Of a stretch of DNA of 64,000 nt, positions 28,447 through 37,818 are shown one piece after another. Made by a program: the position numbers and the translations under genes. The notes beneath the pieces are model-generated. The model had not been told where the DNA came from. It made no database searches and worked only from the letters and a program-made list of their open reading frames with translations. The stretch covers positions 372,001-436,000 of the forward strand of contig NZ_QPII01000001.1 in NCBI RefSeq assembly GCF_003336675.1, written 5' to 3'. Positions within the stretch are counted from its first letter, which is position 1; each line of letters starts with the position of its first letter. Source of the DNA: Billgrantia montanilacus. GTDB lineage: Bacteria; Pseudomonadota; Gammaproteobacteria; Pseudomonadales; Halomonadaceae.

Positions 28447-29574
28447 ATGAAAAAGACACTGTTAGCGACTGCCATTGCCGGCGCCCTGGGCGTCTCCGCT
28501 GCCGCTCAGGCCGCTACCGTTTATGACCAGGACGGCACCCGTCTGGACGTCAATGGTCGTATTGCTCTGGGTATCTCAGGTGGCGGTGAAGACGACGTGG
28601 CCCCGGGCGAAGCCAAAGCCGGTGGCACCGAATTCCGCAACATCTACTCGCGTCTTGGTCTCACCATGAGCCACGATATCGACCCCGACCTGCGCGCCTT
28701 CGGCCGCGTCGAGTGGCGCTTCAATGGCGACGAGCGCGACCAGAGCGGCGGTTTCAGCGAAGTGCGTCACAGCTATATCGGCCTGGAAAGCGGCAACTTC
28801 GGTACCGTGATGGCGGGTAACTTCGACAGCTTCTACAACAGCCGCGTCGTTAACCCGTTCGATGTCTACATCGACCGTGGTCATGAGTTTTCCAAGGGTG
28901 CTGGCGGCGACCTGCAGGCCCGCGGCGACTCCATCGGTTATATCACACCGAACCTCGAAGGCTTCCAGGCCTTCCTGATGGCCAAGCACTACACCGGCAA
29001 CGGCCTGGCCGAGAACGGTGAGAGCCGCTCTTCCGTGATCAACACCCAGGGCGGTGTCTCCTATGAGCTGGCTGGTCTGCGTCTGGCCGCCGGTTTCGCC
29101 CAGGACCGTGGTGACTATCCGCTGAGCGCTCGTGGCACTCGCCATCGTTACGACAGCCGCGACCAGCGCGGTATCGACGAGAACATCTACGGCGCGACTG
29201 CTTCTTACGCCTTCAACGACAATTTCTCTGCTCGTCTGGGCTATGAGACTCAGGACTCTAACGACGGTGAGATTGATGCCGGCGGTGCTGTCGAGGACTG
29301 GTCTGGCTACGACACCTGGGGCCTGGGTATGACCTACGCCATCGGTCAGTGGGCCTTCAATGCCGACGTTCACCGTGTCAGCCCGGATAACGAAGATACC
29401 CGCACTGCCTGGTCTGCCGGTAGCTACTACAAGGTGTCCAGCAACTTCGACGTGTTCGCCGAGCTGAACCGTGCCGACCAAGGCGACATTACCGTCAGCA
29501 CTGGCGACGGCGTTGAAGTCGAAGAGAACTCAGACAACCTGTACTGGCTGGTTGGCGCTCGCTACCACTTCTAA
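28447..29574 (+). CDS. Outer-membrane general porin
   Basis: A trimeric Gram-negative porin, 375 residues before processing. A signal peptide (MKKTLLATAIAGALGVSAAAQA) is followed by a mature start ATVYDQDGTRLDVNGRIALGI typical of porins. The chain alternates beta strands (YIGLESGNFGTVMAGNFDSFY, SARLGYETQD) and ends RYHF, with the C-terminal phenylalanine needed for BAM-mediated insertion. Acidic residues dominate the loops, as expected in salt-tolerant bacteria. It has its own leader and terminator. The substrate range cannot be told. Confidence 0.9.
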   Translation: MKKTLLATAIAGALGVSAAAQAATVYDQDGTRLDVNGRIALGISGGGEDDVAPGEAKAGGTEFRNIYSRLGLTMSHDIDPDLRAFGRVEWRFNGDERDQSGGFSEVRHSYIGLESGNFGTVMAGNFDSFYNSRVVNPFDVYIDRGHEFSKGAGGDLQARGDSIGYITPNLEGFQAFLMAKHYTGNGLAENGESRSSVINTQGGVSYELAGLRLAAGFAQDRGDYPLSARGTRHRYDSRDQRGIDENIYGATASYAFNDNFSARLGYETQDSNDGEIDAGGAVEDWSGYDTWGLGMTYAIGQWAFNADVHRVSPDNEDTRTAWSAGSYYKVSSNFDVFAELNRADQGDITVSTGDGVEVEENSDNLYWLVGARYHF

Positions 29575-29626
29575 GCGAGCCGCGGTAGAGATAGATCGCA
29601 GCATACGTCGACTCGCTCGACGACAG

Positions 29627-29654
29627 AACCGGCCCTTCGGGGCCGGTTTTTTTT
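29627..29654 (+). terminator. Rho-independent terminator of the porin gene
   Basis: An eight-to-nine-pair stem (ACCGGCCC with GGGCCGGT) closed by a TTCG tetraloop is followed by eight T residues. It starts 53 bases after the porin stop and fits a strongly expressed single gene. Confidence 0.95.
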
Positions 29655-29729
29655 GTACGGTACTATATTTGGCTGATACCTGTTCGCAGCACTTCCGCCC
29701 ACGGTACGGTTAAGTAAAGTGCACGAGGC

Positions 29730-29743
29730 TTGATTCGTATCAA
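29730..29743. promoter_or_regulatory. Perfect FNR/Anr box upstream of the fnr-type gene
   Basis: TTGATTCGTATCAA matches the FNR/Anr consensus TTGAT-N4-ATCAA exactly and lies 97 bases before the ATG of the Fnr/Anr-type regulator at 29841. This suggests autoregulation by oxygen state. Whether it activates or represses depends on the start of transcription, which I cannot fix. Confidence 0.85.
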
Positions 29744-29840
29744 GGAAGCGTCCACTTTAGGACAAGGCTCGCTCTCCACGCGGGACACCGCGGGAGAGGC
29801 AGGCCAGAATTCCGGTTCCAGATGCAACCAAGGAGTGCCC

Positions 29841-30590
29841 ATGTCGCTTGAGTCCACTCGGCGCCAGCCGGACAACGCGACACGCTGTGAGCGCTGTACC
29901 CTGCATGCGCGCTGCCTGCCCCTGGGTCTCGAGCTCGACGCGCTGGAGTCCTTCGCCGCCATCATTCATAATCCGCGCCCGCTGAAGCGGGGCGAGGCGC
30001 TGGTACGTCAAGGTGACGCATTCGAGAGCCTGTTCGTGGTGCGCTCAGGGAGCCTTAAACAGTCGGTGGCCCAGGAGGGTCAGCGCGACCAGGTGACCCA
30101 CTTCTATCTGCCCGGCGAAATCGTGGGGTTGGATGGTATCGGCGAGACTCATTGCTATGGCAGCGTGGTGGCCATGGAGTCGACCTTCGTCTGCGAGCTT
30201 CCCTTCCACCGGCTGGAGGACCTCGCCGAGCAGTTGCCGGAGCTGCGCGGGCAGATCTACCGCTGCATGAGCCGGGAGCTACGCAATGACCAGCGCATGA
30301 TGTGCCTGCTCTCGGGACGCACCGCCGACCAGCGTTTGGCCAGCTTCATGCTGGGGCTTTCAGAACGCTTTCGCGCAAGAGGTTATTCCCCCTATCGCTT
30401 CCACCTCTCCATGTCCCGTTCCGATATCGGCAGCTATCTAGGGCTGGCACTGGAGACCGTGAGCCGGGTGCTTGCCCGTTTTCAGCAGCAGTCCCTGGCG
30501 GCGGTGGCAGGGCGGGATCTGACTATCCATGACATGGAGGCGCTGGTGGCATTGGCGGAAGAGGGGGTGGGTCGCCACTCGGGTGGCTGA
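29841..30590 (+). CDS. Fnr/Anr-type oxygen-responsive transcription regulator
   Basis: A CRP/FNR-family regulator of 249 residues. Three N-terminal cysteines in CERCTLHARC (residues 16, 19 and 25) have the spacing of the E. coli FNR iron-sulfur ligands, and a fourth lies in FVCELPF. The cyclic-nucleotide-like barrel (about 45-160) is followed by a helix-turn-helix with ETVSR, the residues that recognise TTGAT half-sites. It should switch genes for low-oxygen respiration. The ATG at 29841 has AAGGAG upstream; the longer in-frame start at 29730 would cover the FNR box and lacks a ribosome site. It is the Fnr or Anr orthologue. Confidence 0.93.
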   Translation: MSLESTRRQPDNATRCERCTLHARCLPLGLELDALESFAAIIHNPRPLKRGEALVRQGDAFESLFVVRSGSLKQSVAQEGQRDQVTHFYLPGEIVGLDGIGETHCYGSVVAMESTFVCELPFHRLEDLAEQLPELRGQIYRCMSRELRNDQRMMCLLSGRTADQRLASFMLGLSERFRARGYSPYRFHLSMSRSDIGSYLGLALETVSRVLARFQQQSLAAVAGRDLTIHDMEALVALAEEGVGRHSGG

Positions 30591-30728
30591 CACAGGAAAA
30601 AGAGGGCTAGCCTCCGTAATCTCAAGACGAGCGCGGTTCTGCATTATTCCTTGGGTATTCCCGCTTTTGCTTATGAGCTCGGGATGCCATGATGGCCTCA
30701 TGCTCGTTCAAATAACGGTGGTTCGCCC

Positions 30729-32711
30729 TTGACCGGATGGCTGTTGTCGACCCTGCGTTCGCGCCTGCTGCTCGGTGTCAGCCTGGGCTGGCTGGTGCTG
30801 GTCGCCGCTCTGCTCGCCTATAGTCATCTCAGTGGCGGTGCGCTGGCCCAGCGCGAGAACCTCACGCACTTGGAGTACGAGGCCCAACTGATCGCCAAGC
30901 AGCTCGAGCGCTCCATCCATGTGCGCCAGCAGGCCCTCGCTCGACTTCGCCCCTCCCTGGTATTGAACGATAGCGAGCTCTTCACCCAGCTGCAGCGCCA
31001 GGAAGGTCTGCTGGCACTCTTCGACCGCCTGATGGTGTTCGATGCCCAGGGTGAGCCGGTGGCCGCCTGGCCTCCCTTCGAGCATGGCGGACCCAACATC
31101 GCCACCCGTGATTATTTCAAGCATGTCCGTGGGTTTCGCCGGCCCCATGTCAGCGAGCCCTATGTGGGGGGCGAGACCGGCATTCAGCAGGTCATGGTGA
31201 TTGAACCGCTGCTCGATGACGAGGGACGCTTCCTGGGCATTCTCGGCGGCAATGCCAGTCTCCACGACGGCGCCTCCTTTCTCAACCTGCGCTCTCAGCG
31301 GATTGGCGAAGATGGCCACGTCGTGCTGGCCACCGCCCAGGGGCAGATCATCAGCCATCCCGACCCCAGCTATCTGATGCAGGCAGTTCCCGCTGCCGAC
31401 CGGCTGCCGCTGCTGGATCGGGCCCTCTATGGTTGGGAGGGCAGCGGCACGGGCGAACAGTTGGATGGCAAGCCCGGGCTGATGGCCTTCCGCCAGGTCT
31501 GGTCGGCCAATTGGGTCGTCGGGGTCTTCCTGCCCGTGAGCCAGGCGCAGGCACCGATACAGCGCTATGCCACCCAGTTGCGCTGGGTGGGCCTGGCCAC
31601 GGTGGCGCTGATGCTGCCGCTACTCTGGTGGCTACTCGGCCTGGGGCTGGCTCCGCTGCACCGGCTGGAACGCCAGATCGAGCGGGTAGGGCGGGGCGAT
31701 GCCAGGCGGCTCAAGCTACATACCACCATGCGTGAACTGCATCAGGTCGCCGAGGCTTTCAACCGCCTGGAGGATCAGCGCCGTGACGCGCTTGCCTCCC
31801 GCGAGGCACGCGAGGCCTTTCTGCAGGCGGTACTCGCCTCGTCCCCGGTGGGCATGTTCCTCGCCGACATGAAGGGACGGATCAACTACGTCAACCCCGC
31901 GCTCGAAGCCATCTCCGGCTTTAATGTCGCGGCTTCCCGCACCTCCGAATGGGTACGTCGGGTACATCCCGATGACCGGCCGGCCTTCATCGAGCAGTGG
32001 CGTAGCACGCTGGAAGAAGGCGCTGATCATCACCTCCAGTATCGCTTCCAGCGTGACGAAGAACAGCTATGGCTGGAGGCCCAGGTGAGCCGTGTGGAGT
32101 TGGGTGACACGGCGCTTGGCTTCGTCGGCATGATACAGGACATCACCGAGCGTCATGAGCGGGAGACCCGGCAGCTCTGGGAGGCGGAGCATGATCCTCT
32201 GACCGGCTGCCTCAATCGGCGTGGCTTCGAGAACCGACTCGAAGAGGCCTGTACCCTTCAGCGTCGCGTCAGTGATCAGATCCTGTCATTGATCATGATG
32301 GACCTGGATCACTTCAAGCCAGTCAACGATACCGCGGGGCATGCGGCCGGGGATGAGCTGCTGCGCAGGATCGGCCGGCTGCTTCAAGAGGCGGTGCGCC
32401 AGCAGGATGCCGTGGCCAGGCTCGGCGGCGACGAGTTTGCCGTGCTGCTGCCGGCTTGCCCGATCGAGCGGGCAAGCGATATAGCCGAGCGGATCCGACA
32501 GGGCATCGAAGCGCTTGAATTTCAGACGGATGGGCACGTTTTTCGCGTTACAGCGAGCATCGGCGTGTCGAGCATGGATGAGGAAGATCGGGACGGCGGA
32601 CCGCTGGTCAAGCGCGCCGATCGGGCCAGCTACCGAGCCAAGCACAAGGGGCGCAATCGGGTGGTGGTGCAGGCAGGGCTGTCGGAGGTCGTCGAGGCTG
32701 GCCGGGATTAA
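30729..32711 (+). CDS. Membrane diguanylate cyclase (Cache-HAMP-PAS-GGDEF)
   Basis: The protein has 660 residues. TM1 (about 10-32), a periplasmic Cache-type sensor (about 40-280, with FDAQGEPVAAWPP, RDYFKH and ISHPDPSYLM), TM2 (about 283-303), HAMP-like linker, PAS (about 365-480) and GGDEF (about 490-655). The catalytic signature is RLGGDEF, the MDLDHFKPVND metal/guanine site is intact, and the RQQD inhibitory site lies five residues before GGDEF, so c-di-GMP synthesis with product inhibition is expected. The start is TTG with a weak GGTGG upstream. The ligand is unknown. It follows the Fnr-type gene by 138 bases. Confidence 0.9.
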   Translation: MTGWLLSTLRSRLLLGVSLGWLVLVAALLAYSHLSGGALAQRENLTHLEYEAQLIAKQLERSIHVRQQALARLRPSLVLNDSELFTQLQRQEGLLALFDRLMVFDAQGEPVAAWPPFEHGGPNIATRDYFKHVRGFRRPHVSEPYVGGETGIQQVMVIEPLLDDEGRFLGILGGNASLHDGASFLNLRSQRIGEDGHVVLATAQGQIISHPDPSYLMQAVPAADRLPLLDRALYGWEGSGTGEQLDGKPGLMAFRQVWSANWVVGVFLPVSQAQAPIQRYATQLRWVGLATVALMLPLLWWLLGLGLAPLHRLERQIERVGRGDARRLKLHTTMRELHQVAEAFNRLEDQRRDALASREAREAFLQAVLASSPVGMFLADMKGRINYVNPALEAISGFNVAASRTSEWVRRVHPDDRPAFIEQWRSTLEEGADHHLQYRFQRDEEQLWLEAQVSRVELGDTALGFVGMIQDITERHERETRQLWEAEHDPLTGCLNRRGFENRLEEACTLQRRVSDQILSLIMMDLDHFKPVNDTAGHAAGDELLRRIGRLLQEAVRQQDAVARLGGDEFAVLLPACPIERASDIAERIRQGIEALEFQTDGHVFRVTASIGVSSMDEEDRDGGPLVKRADRASYRAKHKGRNRVVVQAGLSEVVEAGRD

Positions 32712-32807
32712 ACCTTTTCCCCAGCCTGCCGATATCTGATGTTGACACGCTCGCCGTGTAAACGGGTCGTCTCGCATTCGGCTGGCCCTGAGGAGAGCAC
32801 GCCCCAT

Positions 32808-35800
32808 ATGTCTCACAAGACACTGGATATCGCCAGGGATACCACGCTCTACATGGTGGCCGCCGTCCTCATTCTGATGGGCGGAACGGGGCTGCTGACC
32901 TATGGGCTGGGCATCGTCTACCCCCTGCGTAACGTACTGCTGCCCGACAATGCGCTGGCCGTGCTGATGGTTGGTGTGGGCCTGTTGGCGCTTCTGATGC
33001 GTTGGCGCGTACTGCATCGCTTCGCCGGTCTCATCCTGTTTCTGCATGTGACCTACCTGCTGGGTCACAACGTTCTGGCAGGAGGCAGGGAAGTGGGGGT
33101 GTCCTGGCTAACCGGCGATGTGCGGATGGGCTCCCTGGCGTCAGCGGTGCTGATGCTGGTGGCCATCTGTCTGCTGCTTGGCGTGGGCCGGCGTCGTGTG
33201 CGTTGGGTGTGGAGCGGCGTAGGCACCCTGCTGCTCTGCATCAGCCTGCTGGCCCTGCTCAGGCTCTTCCTGCCGGGTGGCGAGGTGGCATGGACGCTCA
33301 ACAACGCCTCTTCGCCCCTGTTGGGAACCGTTCTGGCCGTGTTCCTTGGCGTGGCCATGCTGCTCATGGCGGCGGGCGCCGCCCGGCCACAGCCTCGCAT
33401 GGGCCGGCTGGCGCTGGCGGCCGGCCTCTTTGGAGTCCTGCTGAGCTGTACGGCCTGGTATCTGCTGAACTGGCAGTATCAGGAAGACAAGCAGCTTCAT
33501 GCCAGCCATCTATTGGACAATCTGCAGTTCAACGCCGAACAGGTAATGGCCGCCCAGCTTCTGTTGGCCCAGCGAATGGCCGAGCGCCTTGAGGCTTCTG
33601 AGTCGTGGTTCGATGCGGCGATACATGACGGTCACGTCGAACACTATTTCCGTGACTCACCCGGCATGCAGGCGATCGGCTTGCTGGATCAGACAGGGTG
33701 GACTTGGGAGCAATCACGCAGCGAGGCCGCTGGCCAGTGGTTAGAAGAGCGACTGGCCGACGCCCAGGTCGAGGCGTGGTTGCAGCAGAACTTCCCCCAG
33801 CCGAGGCTGATGCTGGCTGACACGAATCAGAGCCATATCGCGCTGATCGTGACTCAGCTGCCTACGGCTGACCGGCAACTGGTAGGCAGCCTGGATCTTG
33901 TCGTGTTGCTTAACGAAGAGCTTCGCGTCCAACTGGGGACCTACATGGTCCGTGTGTTGCGCGAGGGCGCTCCCCTGCTCGAAATGCGGGCGCCGGGCCG
34001 TTCGGCAGGCGAGTTGAGCTACCCACTTGTTGCGCGGCGCCACATCGGCTTGCCGGGAGGGGTCAAGCTGACACTCGAAGTCGTTCCCGACTCCGTCAAT
34101 GACATGCTCATGGCCGGGTTGATACCCGGCGGGGTGGCGTTTTCCGGGCTGCTGCTGAGTTATCTCATGTCGTTCAGCCTGGGGCTGGCCTATCAACGAC
34201 ATCAGGACCGGCGAACACTGTGGGAGAGCGAACAGCGCTACCGCTCGCTCTTTGCCTATAACCCCGATGCGGTCTTCTCCGTCGATCCCGGGGGCAACTT
34301 CGTTACGGCAAATTCCACCTGTGCTGCTATCACGGGCTTGTCCGTGGATAAGATCATCGGCTCGCACTTTTCACAGCTCATCCTCCCCGGCGAAATCGAG
34401 CGGGTTCAGTATTATTTTGATGAAGCCTTGAAGGGAAACGCGCAGCGATTCCAGGTTGGCATCGCCAACCATACCGGTGAGCTGCGTCTGCTCTACGTGA
34501 CCAATCTTCCAATCCTGGTTGAAGGCGCCGTCCAGGGTGTCTTCGGCATCGCCAAGGATGTCACGGAGCAGCACAGGAACGAGACCCGGCTACGGGTGCT
34601 TGAGCGCAGCGTGGAAGCCAGTATCAACGGTATCGTGATCACCGATGCCACTCAGGAAGACTGCCCCATTACCTATGTCAATGATGCCTTCCAGGCCTTG
34701 ACGGGCTATGCGGAAGAGGAGCTTGTTGGCCGCAATTGCCGTTTTCTGCAGGGTGCGGAGACCGATCCCGAGACGCTGGCCCTGCTGCGCAGTCGGCTGG
34801 CCGAAGAGCGCGACTGCCATGTCACCCTACGCAATTACCGCAAGGATGGCAGTACCTTCTGGAATGCGCTCTATGTGGCACCGGTTCCCGATGGCGATGG
34901 TCGCGTGACCCACTTCGTCGGCGTGCTGAATGACGTGTCGGAACGCCAGGCCTATGAAGATCGCCTTTCTCATAGTGCCAGTCACGATGCGTTGACTGGC
35001 CTGGCTAATCGATCGCTGCTGGAGGATCGGTTGATCCACTATTTTGCCTTGTCCCAGCGACAGGGGCGCACCATGGCCGTGCTGTTCGTGGACCTGGACG
35101 ACTTCAAGCCGATCAATGACAGCCTGGGTCATGCCATTGGCGATAAAGTGCTGGTCGAGGTGGCCTGCCGATTGGATAGTGCCATGCGACCTGGCGATAC
35201 CCTGGGGCGCTTGGGGGGAGACGAGTTCGTGGCGCTGCTGCCCGACGCCACCCAGGAAGAGCAGGCGGAAATGGCCAAGCGGCTGCTGCAGCTCGTTGCT
35301 CGCCCCTATCGCATCGATCATCACGAACTCCATCTGTCGGCCAGCATCGGTATTGCCATCAGCAACGACACCATCGACCAGCCCATGGAGCTGATCCAGC
35401 AGGCCGATATGGCCATGTACAGGGCCAAGCAGCAGGGACGGAACGCCTATCAGTGGTTCACCCGTGAAATCACCACACGTGTCAACGAGCGACTGGTGAT
35501 GCGTAATGAACTCCAGGATGCCATCGATGGGCAGCGGCTCGCGCTCTACTACCAGCCCCTATACGACCAGGAGGGGGACATCGTTACCGTGGAGGCACTG
35601 CTGCGCTGGAAACATCCCCAAAGAGGCTTCGTGCCGCCGAGCGAGTTCATCCCCCTGGCCGAGGAGACCGGCCAGATCATGCCGATCAGCCGCTGGGTGC
35701 TGGAACGGGCGTGTCTCGATATGGGGTTGCTTGATGCGCGAGGCTTCGGTGGTTTCAAGGTGGCGGTCAACCTCTCGCCCATGCAGTTTCACCGTGTCGG

Positions 35801-36284
35801 CTTTCTGGATACACTCAGGGACACCCTTGCCAGCACTCGGCTCCCGGCTGGTCGACTGGAGCTGGAGCTCACCGAAGGCGTGTTGTTGAACGATGCGGAG
35901 GAGGCCGTCCAGATTCTTCATGCCCTGCGCGGGATGGGGATCGACGTCTCCATCGATGACTTCGGCACCGGTTTTTCCAGCTTGAACTATCTCAAGCACC
36001 TTCCCATCAGCAAGGTGAAGATCGATCGTAGCTTTATCAGGGAAGTGACCCATAGTGTAGACGATGCCTCGATCGTCCAGGCCATCGTCTCCATGGCCCA
36101 TCACCTGGGGCTGACCGTCGTGGCCGAGGGTATCGAAACCGAGCAGCAACACAGCCTGTTGAAGGGTTACGGCTGTGAAATTTTCCAGGGCTTCCTGCTC
36201 GCGCGACCCATGCCGCTGGAACAGCTCGAGCTGCTGTTGAGAGCCAGCAATCAAGCGCAGCAGGTTGCTCCATATCGCGGCTGA
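32808..36284 (+). CDS. Membrane LOV-GGDEF-EAL protein (candidate blue-light c-di-GMP enzyme)
   Basis: The protein has 1158 residues from the ATG at 32808. About seven to eight N-terminal helices (10-220), an extracytoplasmic region (225-430), a further helix, PAS (about 474-589), LOV (about 597-715), GGDEF (about 722-882) and EAL (about 892-1147). The LOV motif GRNCRFLQG carries the flavin-adduct cysteine (C644), and NYRKDGSTFWN holds the flavin-contacting residues. GGDEF has VDLDDFKPIND, RLGGDEF and an RPGD inhibitory site. EAL has EALLRW, ELTEGVL, DDFGTGFSS and AEGIE. Both catalytic domains look competent, so light may set the balance. Confidence 0.88.
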   Translation: MSHKTLDIARDTTLYMVAAVLILMGGTGLLTYGLGIVYPLRNVLLPDNALAVLMVGVGLLALLMRWRVLHRFAGLILFLHVTYLLGHNVLAGGREVGVSWLTGDVRMGSLASAVLMLVAICLLLGVGRRRVRWVWSGVGTLLLCISLLALLRLFLPGGEVAWTLNNASSPLLGTVLAVFLGVAMLLMAAGAARPQPRMGRLALAAGLFGVLLSCTAWYLLNWQYQEDKQLHASHLLDNLQFNAEQVMAAQLLLAQRMAERLEASESWFDAAIHDGHVEHYFRDSPGMQAIGLLDQTGWTWEQSRSEAAGQWLEERLADAQVEAWLQQNFPQPRLMLADTNQSHIALIVTQLPTADRQLVGSLDLVVLLNEELRVQLGTYMVRVLREGAPLLEMRAPGRSAGELSYPLVARRHIGLPGGVKLTLEVVPDSVNDMLMAGLIPGGVAFSGLLLSYLMSFSLGLAYQRHQDRRTLWESEQRYRSLFAYNPDAVFSVDPGGNFVTANSTCAAITGLSVDKIIGSHFSQLILPGEIERVQYYFDEALKGNAQRFQVGIANHTGELRLLYVTNLPILVEGAVQGVFGIAKDVTEQHRNETRLRVLERSVEASINGIVITDATQEDCPITYVNDAFQALTGYAEEELVGRNCRFLQGAETDPETLALLRSRLAEERDCHVTLRNYRKDGSTFWNALYVAPVPDGDGRVTHFVGVLNDVSERQAYEDRLSHSASHDALTGLANRSLLEDRLIHYFALSQRQGRTMAVLFVDLDDFKPINDSLGHAIGDKVLVEVACRLDSAMRPGDTLGRLGGDEFVALLPDATQEEQAEMAKRLLQLVARPYRIDHHELHLSASIGIAISNDTIDQPMELIQQADMAMYRAKQQGRNAYQWFTREITTRVNERLVMRNELQDAIDGQRLALYYQPLYDQEGDIVTVEALLRWKHPQRGFVPPSEFIPLAEETGQIMPISRWVLERACLDMGLLDARGFGGFKVAVNLSPMQFHRVGFLDTLRDTLASTRLPAGRLELELTEGVLLNDAEEAVQILHALRGMGIDVSIDDFGTGFSSLNYLKHLPISKVKIDRSFIREVTHSVDDASIVQAIVSMAHHLGLTVVAEGIETEQQHSLLKGYGCEIFQGFLLARPMPLEQLELLLRASNQAQQVAPYRG

Positions 36285-36347
36285 GTGCAGGTGCCCCGGC
36301 CTTGACCCGATAGCCGGGATCAGTAGAATCGGGGCCTCGCTATTCGG

Positions 36348-36393
36348 CACCGGGACGACCCGGTGTACGACCTGTCATACCGGGGACGACCCC
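36348..36393 (+). promoter_or_regulatory. Guanidine-II (mini-ykkC) riboswitch
   Basis: Two hairpins with identical ACGA loops stand in series in front of a guanidinium exporter gene. Hairpin 1 is CACCGGGACGACCCGGTG (36348-36365, seven pairs). Hairpin 2 is GGGGACGACCCC (36382-36393, four pairs). A 16-base linker separates them. Paired ACGR-loop hairpins are the defining feature of the guanidine-II riboswitch, and gdx/sugE is its best-known target. The second hairpin ends about 24 bases before the ATG and just upstream of GGAAG, so ligand binding could control access to the ribosome site. Confidence 0.9.
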
Positions 36394-36416
36394 ATCCCAC
36401 CATGGAAGCTAGACTC

Positions 36417-36731
36417 ATGGCGTGGTTCCTTCTCGTCGTCGCCGGTCTTCTCGAAGTGGTCTGGGCCCTGGGCCTCAAGGCCTCGGAGGGTTTCACCCGA
36501 CCGTTGCCCAGCGTATTGACCGTGATTGCCATGGTCGCCAGCTTCTACCTACTTGCCCAGGCCATGAAAGAGCTGCCGGTGGGCACGGCCTATGCCATCT
36601 GGGTGGGCATTGGCGCCGTGGGCACCGTGCTGGTTGGCATGCTCCTCTATGGCGACAGCGCTTCGCCGCTGCGCCTGCTCAGCCTTGTTCTGATCCTGGC
36701 CGGGCTGGTGGGGCTGAAGCTGGCCGGCTAG
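36417..36731 (+). CDS. gdx: Guanidinium exporter (SMR family, Gdx/SugE)
   Basis: A small multidrug resistance-type protein of 104 residues with four membrane helices, which works as an antiparallel dimer. It follows E. coli SugE closely ([41 protein letters not shown]). The essential glutamate is in GLLEVVWA (residue 13). The Gdx subgroup exports guanidinium in exchange for protons. The start ATG at 36417 is preceded by GGAAG; an ATG at 36402 is less likely because it would overlap that site. The guanidine-II riboswitch directly upstream supports this function strongly. Confidence 0.95.
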   Translation: MAWFLLVVAGLLEVVWALGLKASEGFTRPLPSVLTVIAMVASFYLLAQAMKELPVGTAYAIWVGIGAVGTVLVGMLLYGDSASPLRLLSLVLILAGLVGLKLAG

Positions 36732-36732
36732 G

Positions 36733-37797
36733 ATGATGTGCATTGCACAAATGAGTGACTCCATGACAACAATGAATCAAAGTCTGCCCTCCGGTGAATT
36801 GCTCGATCAGCTGGCGCGGGCTGTTACAGATAACGATGATCTGGAAAGCCTGGTCCGGCCGTTACTCGAGCTGCTGCAGGCCGTGACCGGCCTGGAATCC
36901 ACTTACCTGACCACCATCGATCCCGATGAGCGTTTTCAGCGCATCCTGTTCGCCTGCAATTCTCATGAGCTGACGATTCCAGAAGGCCTTGCGGTGCCTT
37001 GGAATGACACCCTCTGCAAGCGTGCACTGGATGAAGGGCGTGCGTATACCGATGATGTCGCCGGATGCTGGGGCGATTCGGATGCGGCCAAGGAGCTGGG
37101 CCTGGTTACCTATCTCAGCGTTCCGGTCCGGGTAGGTGATAGCGAGTTGTATGGCACGCTCTGCGGCGCCAGTGCCTCCCGGGTCGCTGTCTCCGCCGAG
37201 GCAGAACGGCTGTTGGGCCTGTTTGCGACCCTGATCGCCCGCCAGATCGAGCGTGATCGATTGCTGCAGAAATTGCGGCAGGAAAACACGCTCTTCAGCA
37301 GCTATGCCATGACCGACCCCTTGACCGGCATACCCAACCGGCGCGCCCTGAACAATGATCTGCCACGGAGTCTGGCCAATGCGTCCCGCTACGGGGAGGC
37401 GCTGTATGTCGCCTTCATCGACCTCGATGGTTTCAAGGCCATCAATGACCGCTATGGCCATGATGCGGGGGACCGGTTTCTGATCAGCGTCACATCGGCG
37501 CTGGTCAAGGGGCTGCGAACCGGTGATTACCTGGCTCGGATTGGCGGCGATGAATTCGTTTTTTTCGGCCTGGGCAGTGGTACGGGTTCAACGGATAATG
37601 ATGAGAATGCCCTACGAGAACGCCTTGAGCGCCTGACCACCGGACGCTTTGATATCGGGTGTCAATCCATTGAATACCAAGGTGCCAGCGTTGGCTTGAT
37701 CCGAGCCGGGGATGGTGATGAGGATACGGATATGTTGTTGAAACGGGCGGATGGGGCGATGTATGCGGTCAAAATGAACAGACGGGGGCGGGGATAA
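36733..37797 (+). CDS. GAF-GGDEF diguanylate cyclase
   Basis: A soluble 354-residue protein with an N-terminal GAF domain (about 20-180; ESTYLTTIDPDERFQRI, VTYLSVPV, LYGTLCG) and GGDEF (about 190-350). The catalytic sequence is RIGGDEF, the metal/guanine site is FIDLDGFKAIND, and the inhibitory site is RTGD, so it should be active. The layout resembles E. coli YeaP/DgcP. It begins within two bases of the gdx stop, so it may be co-transcribed and thus partly under the riboswitch. The start is uncertain: ATGs at 36733, 36751 and 36763 are possible and none has a clear ribosome site. Confidence 0.88.
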   Translation: MMCIAQMSDSMTTMNQSLPSGELLDQLARAVTDNDDLESLVRPLLELLQAVTGLESTYLTTIDPDERFQRILFACNSHELTIPEGLAVPWNDTLCKRALDEGRAYTDDVAGCWGDSDAAKELGLVTYLSVPVRVGDSELYGTLCGASASRVAVSAEAERLLGLFATLIARQIERDRLLQKLRQENTLFSSYAMTDPLTGIPNRRALNNDLPRSLANASRYGEALYVAFIDLDGFKAINDRYGHDAGDRFLISVTSALVKGLRTGDYLARIGGDEFVFFGLGSGTGSTDNDENALRERLERLTTGRFDIGCQSIEYQGASVGLIRAGDGDEDTDMLLKRADGAMYAVKMNRRGRG

Positions 37798-37818
37798 AGA
37801 ATCGTTGAGTTGGCGTCC

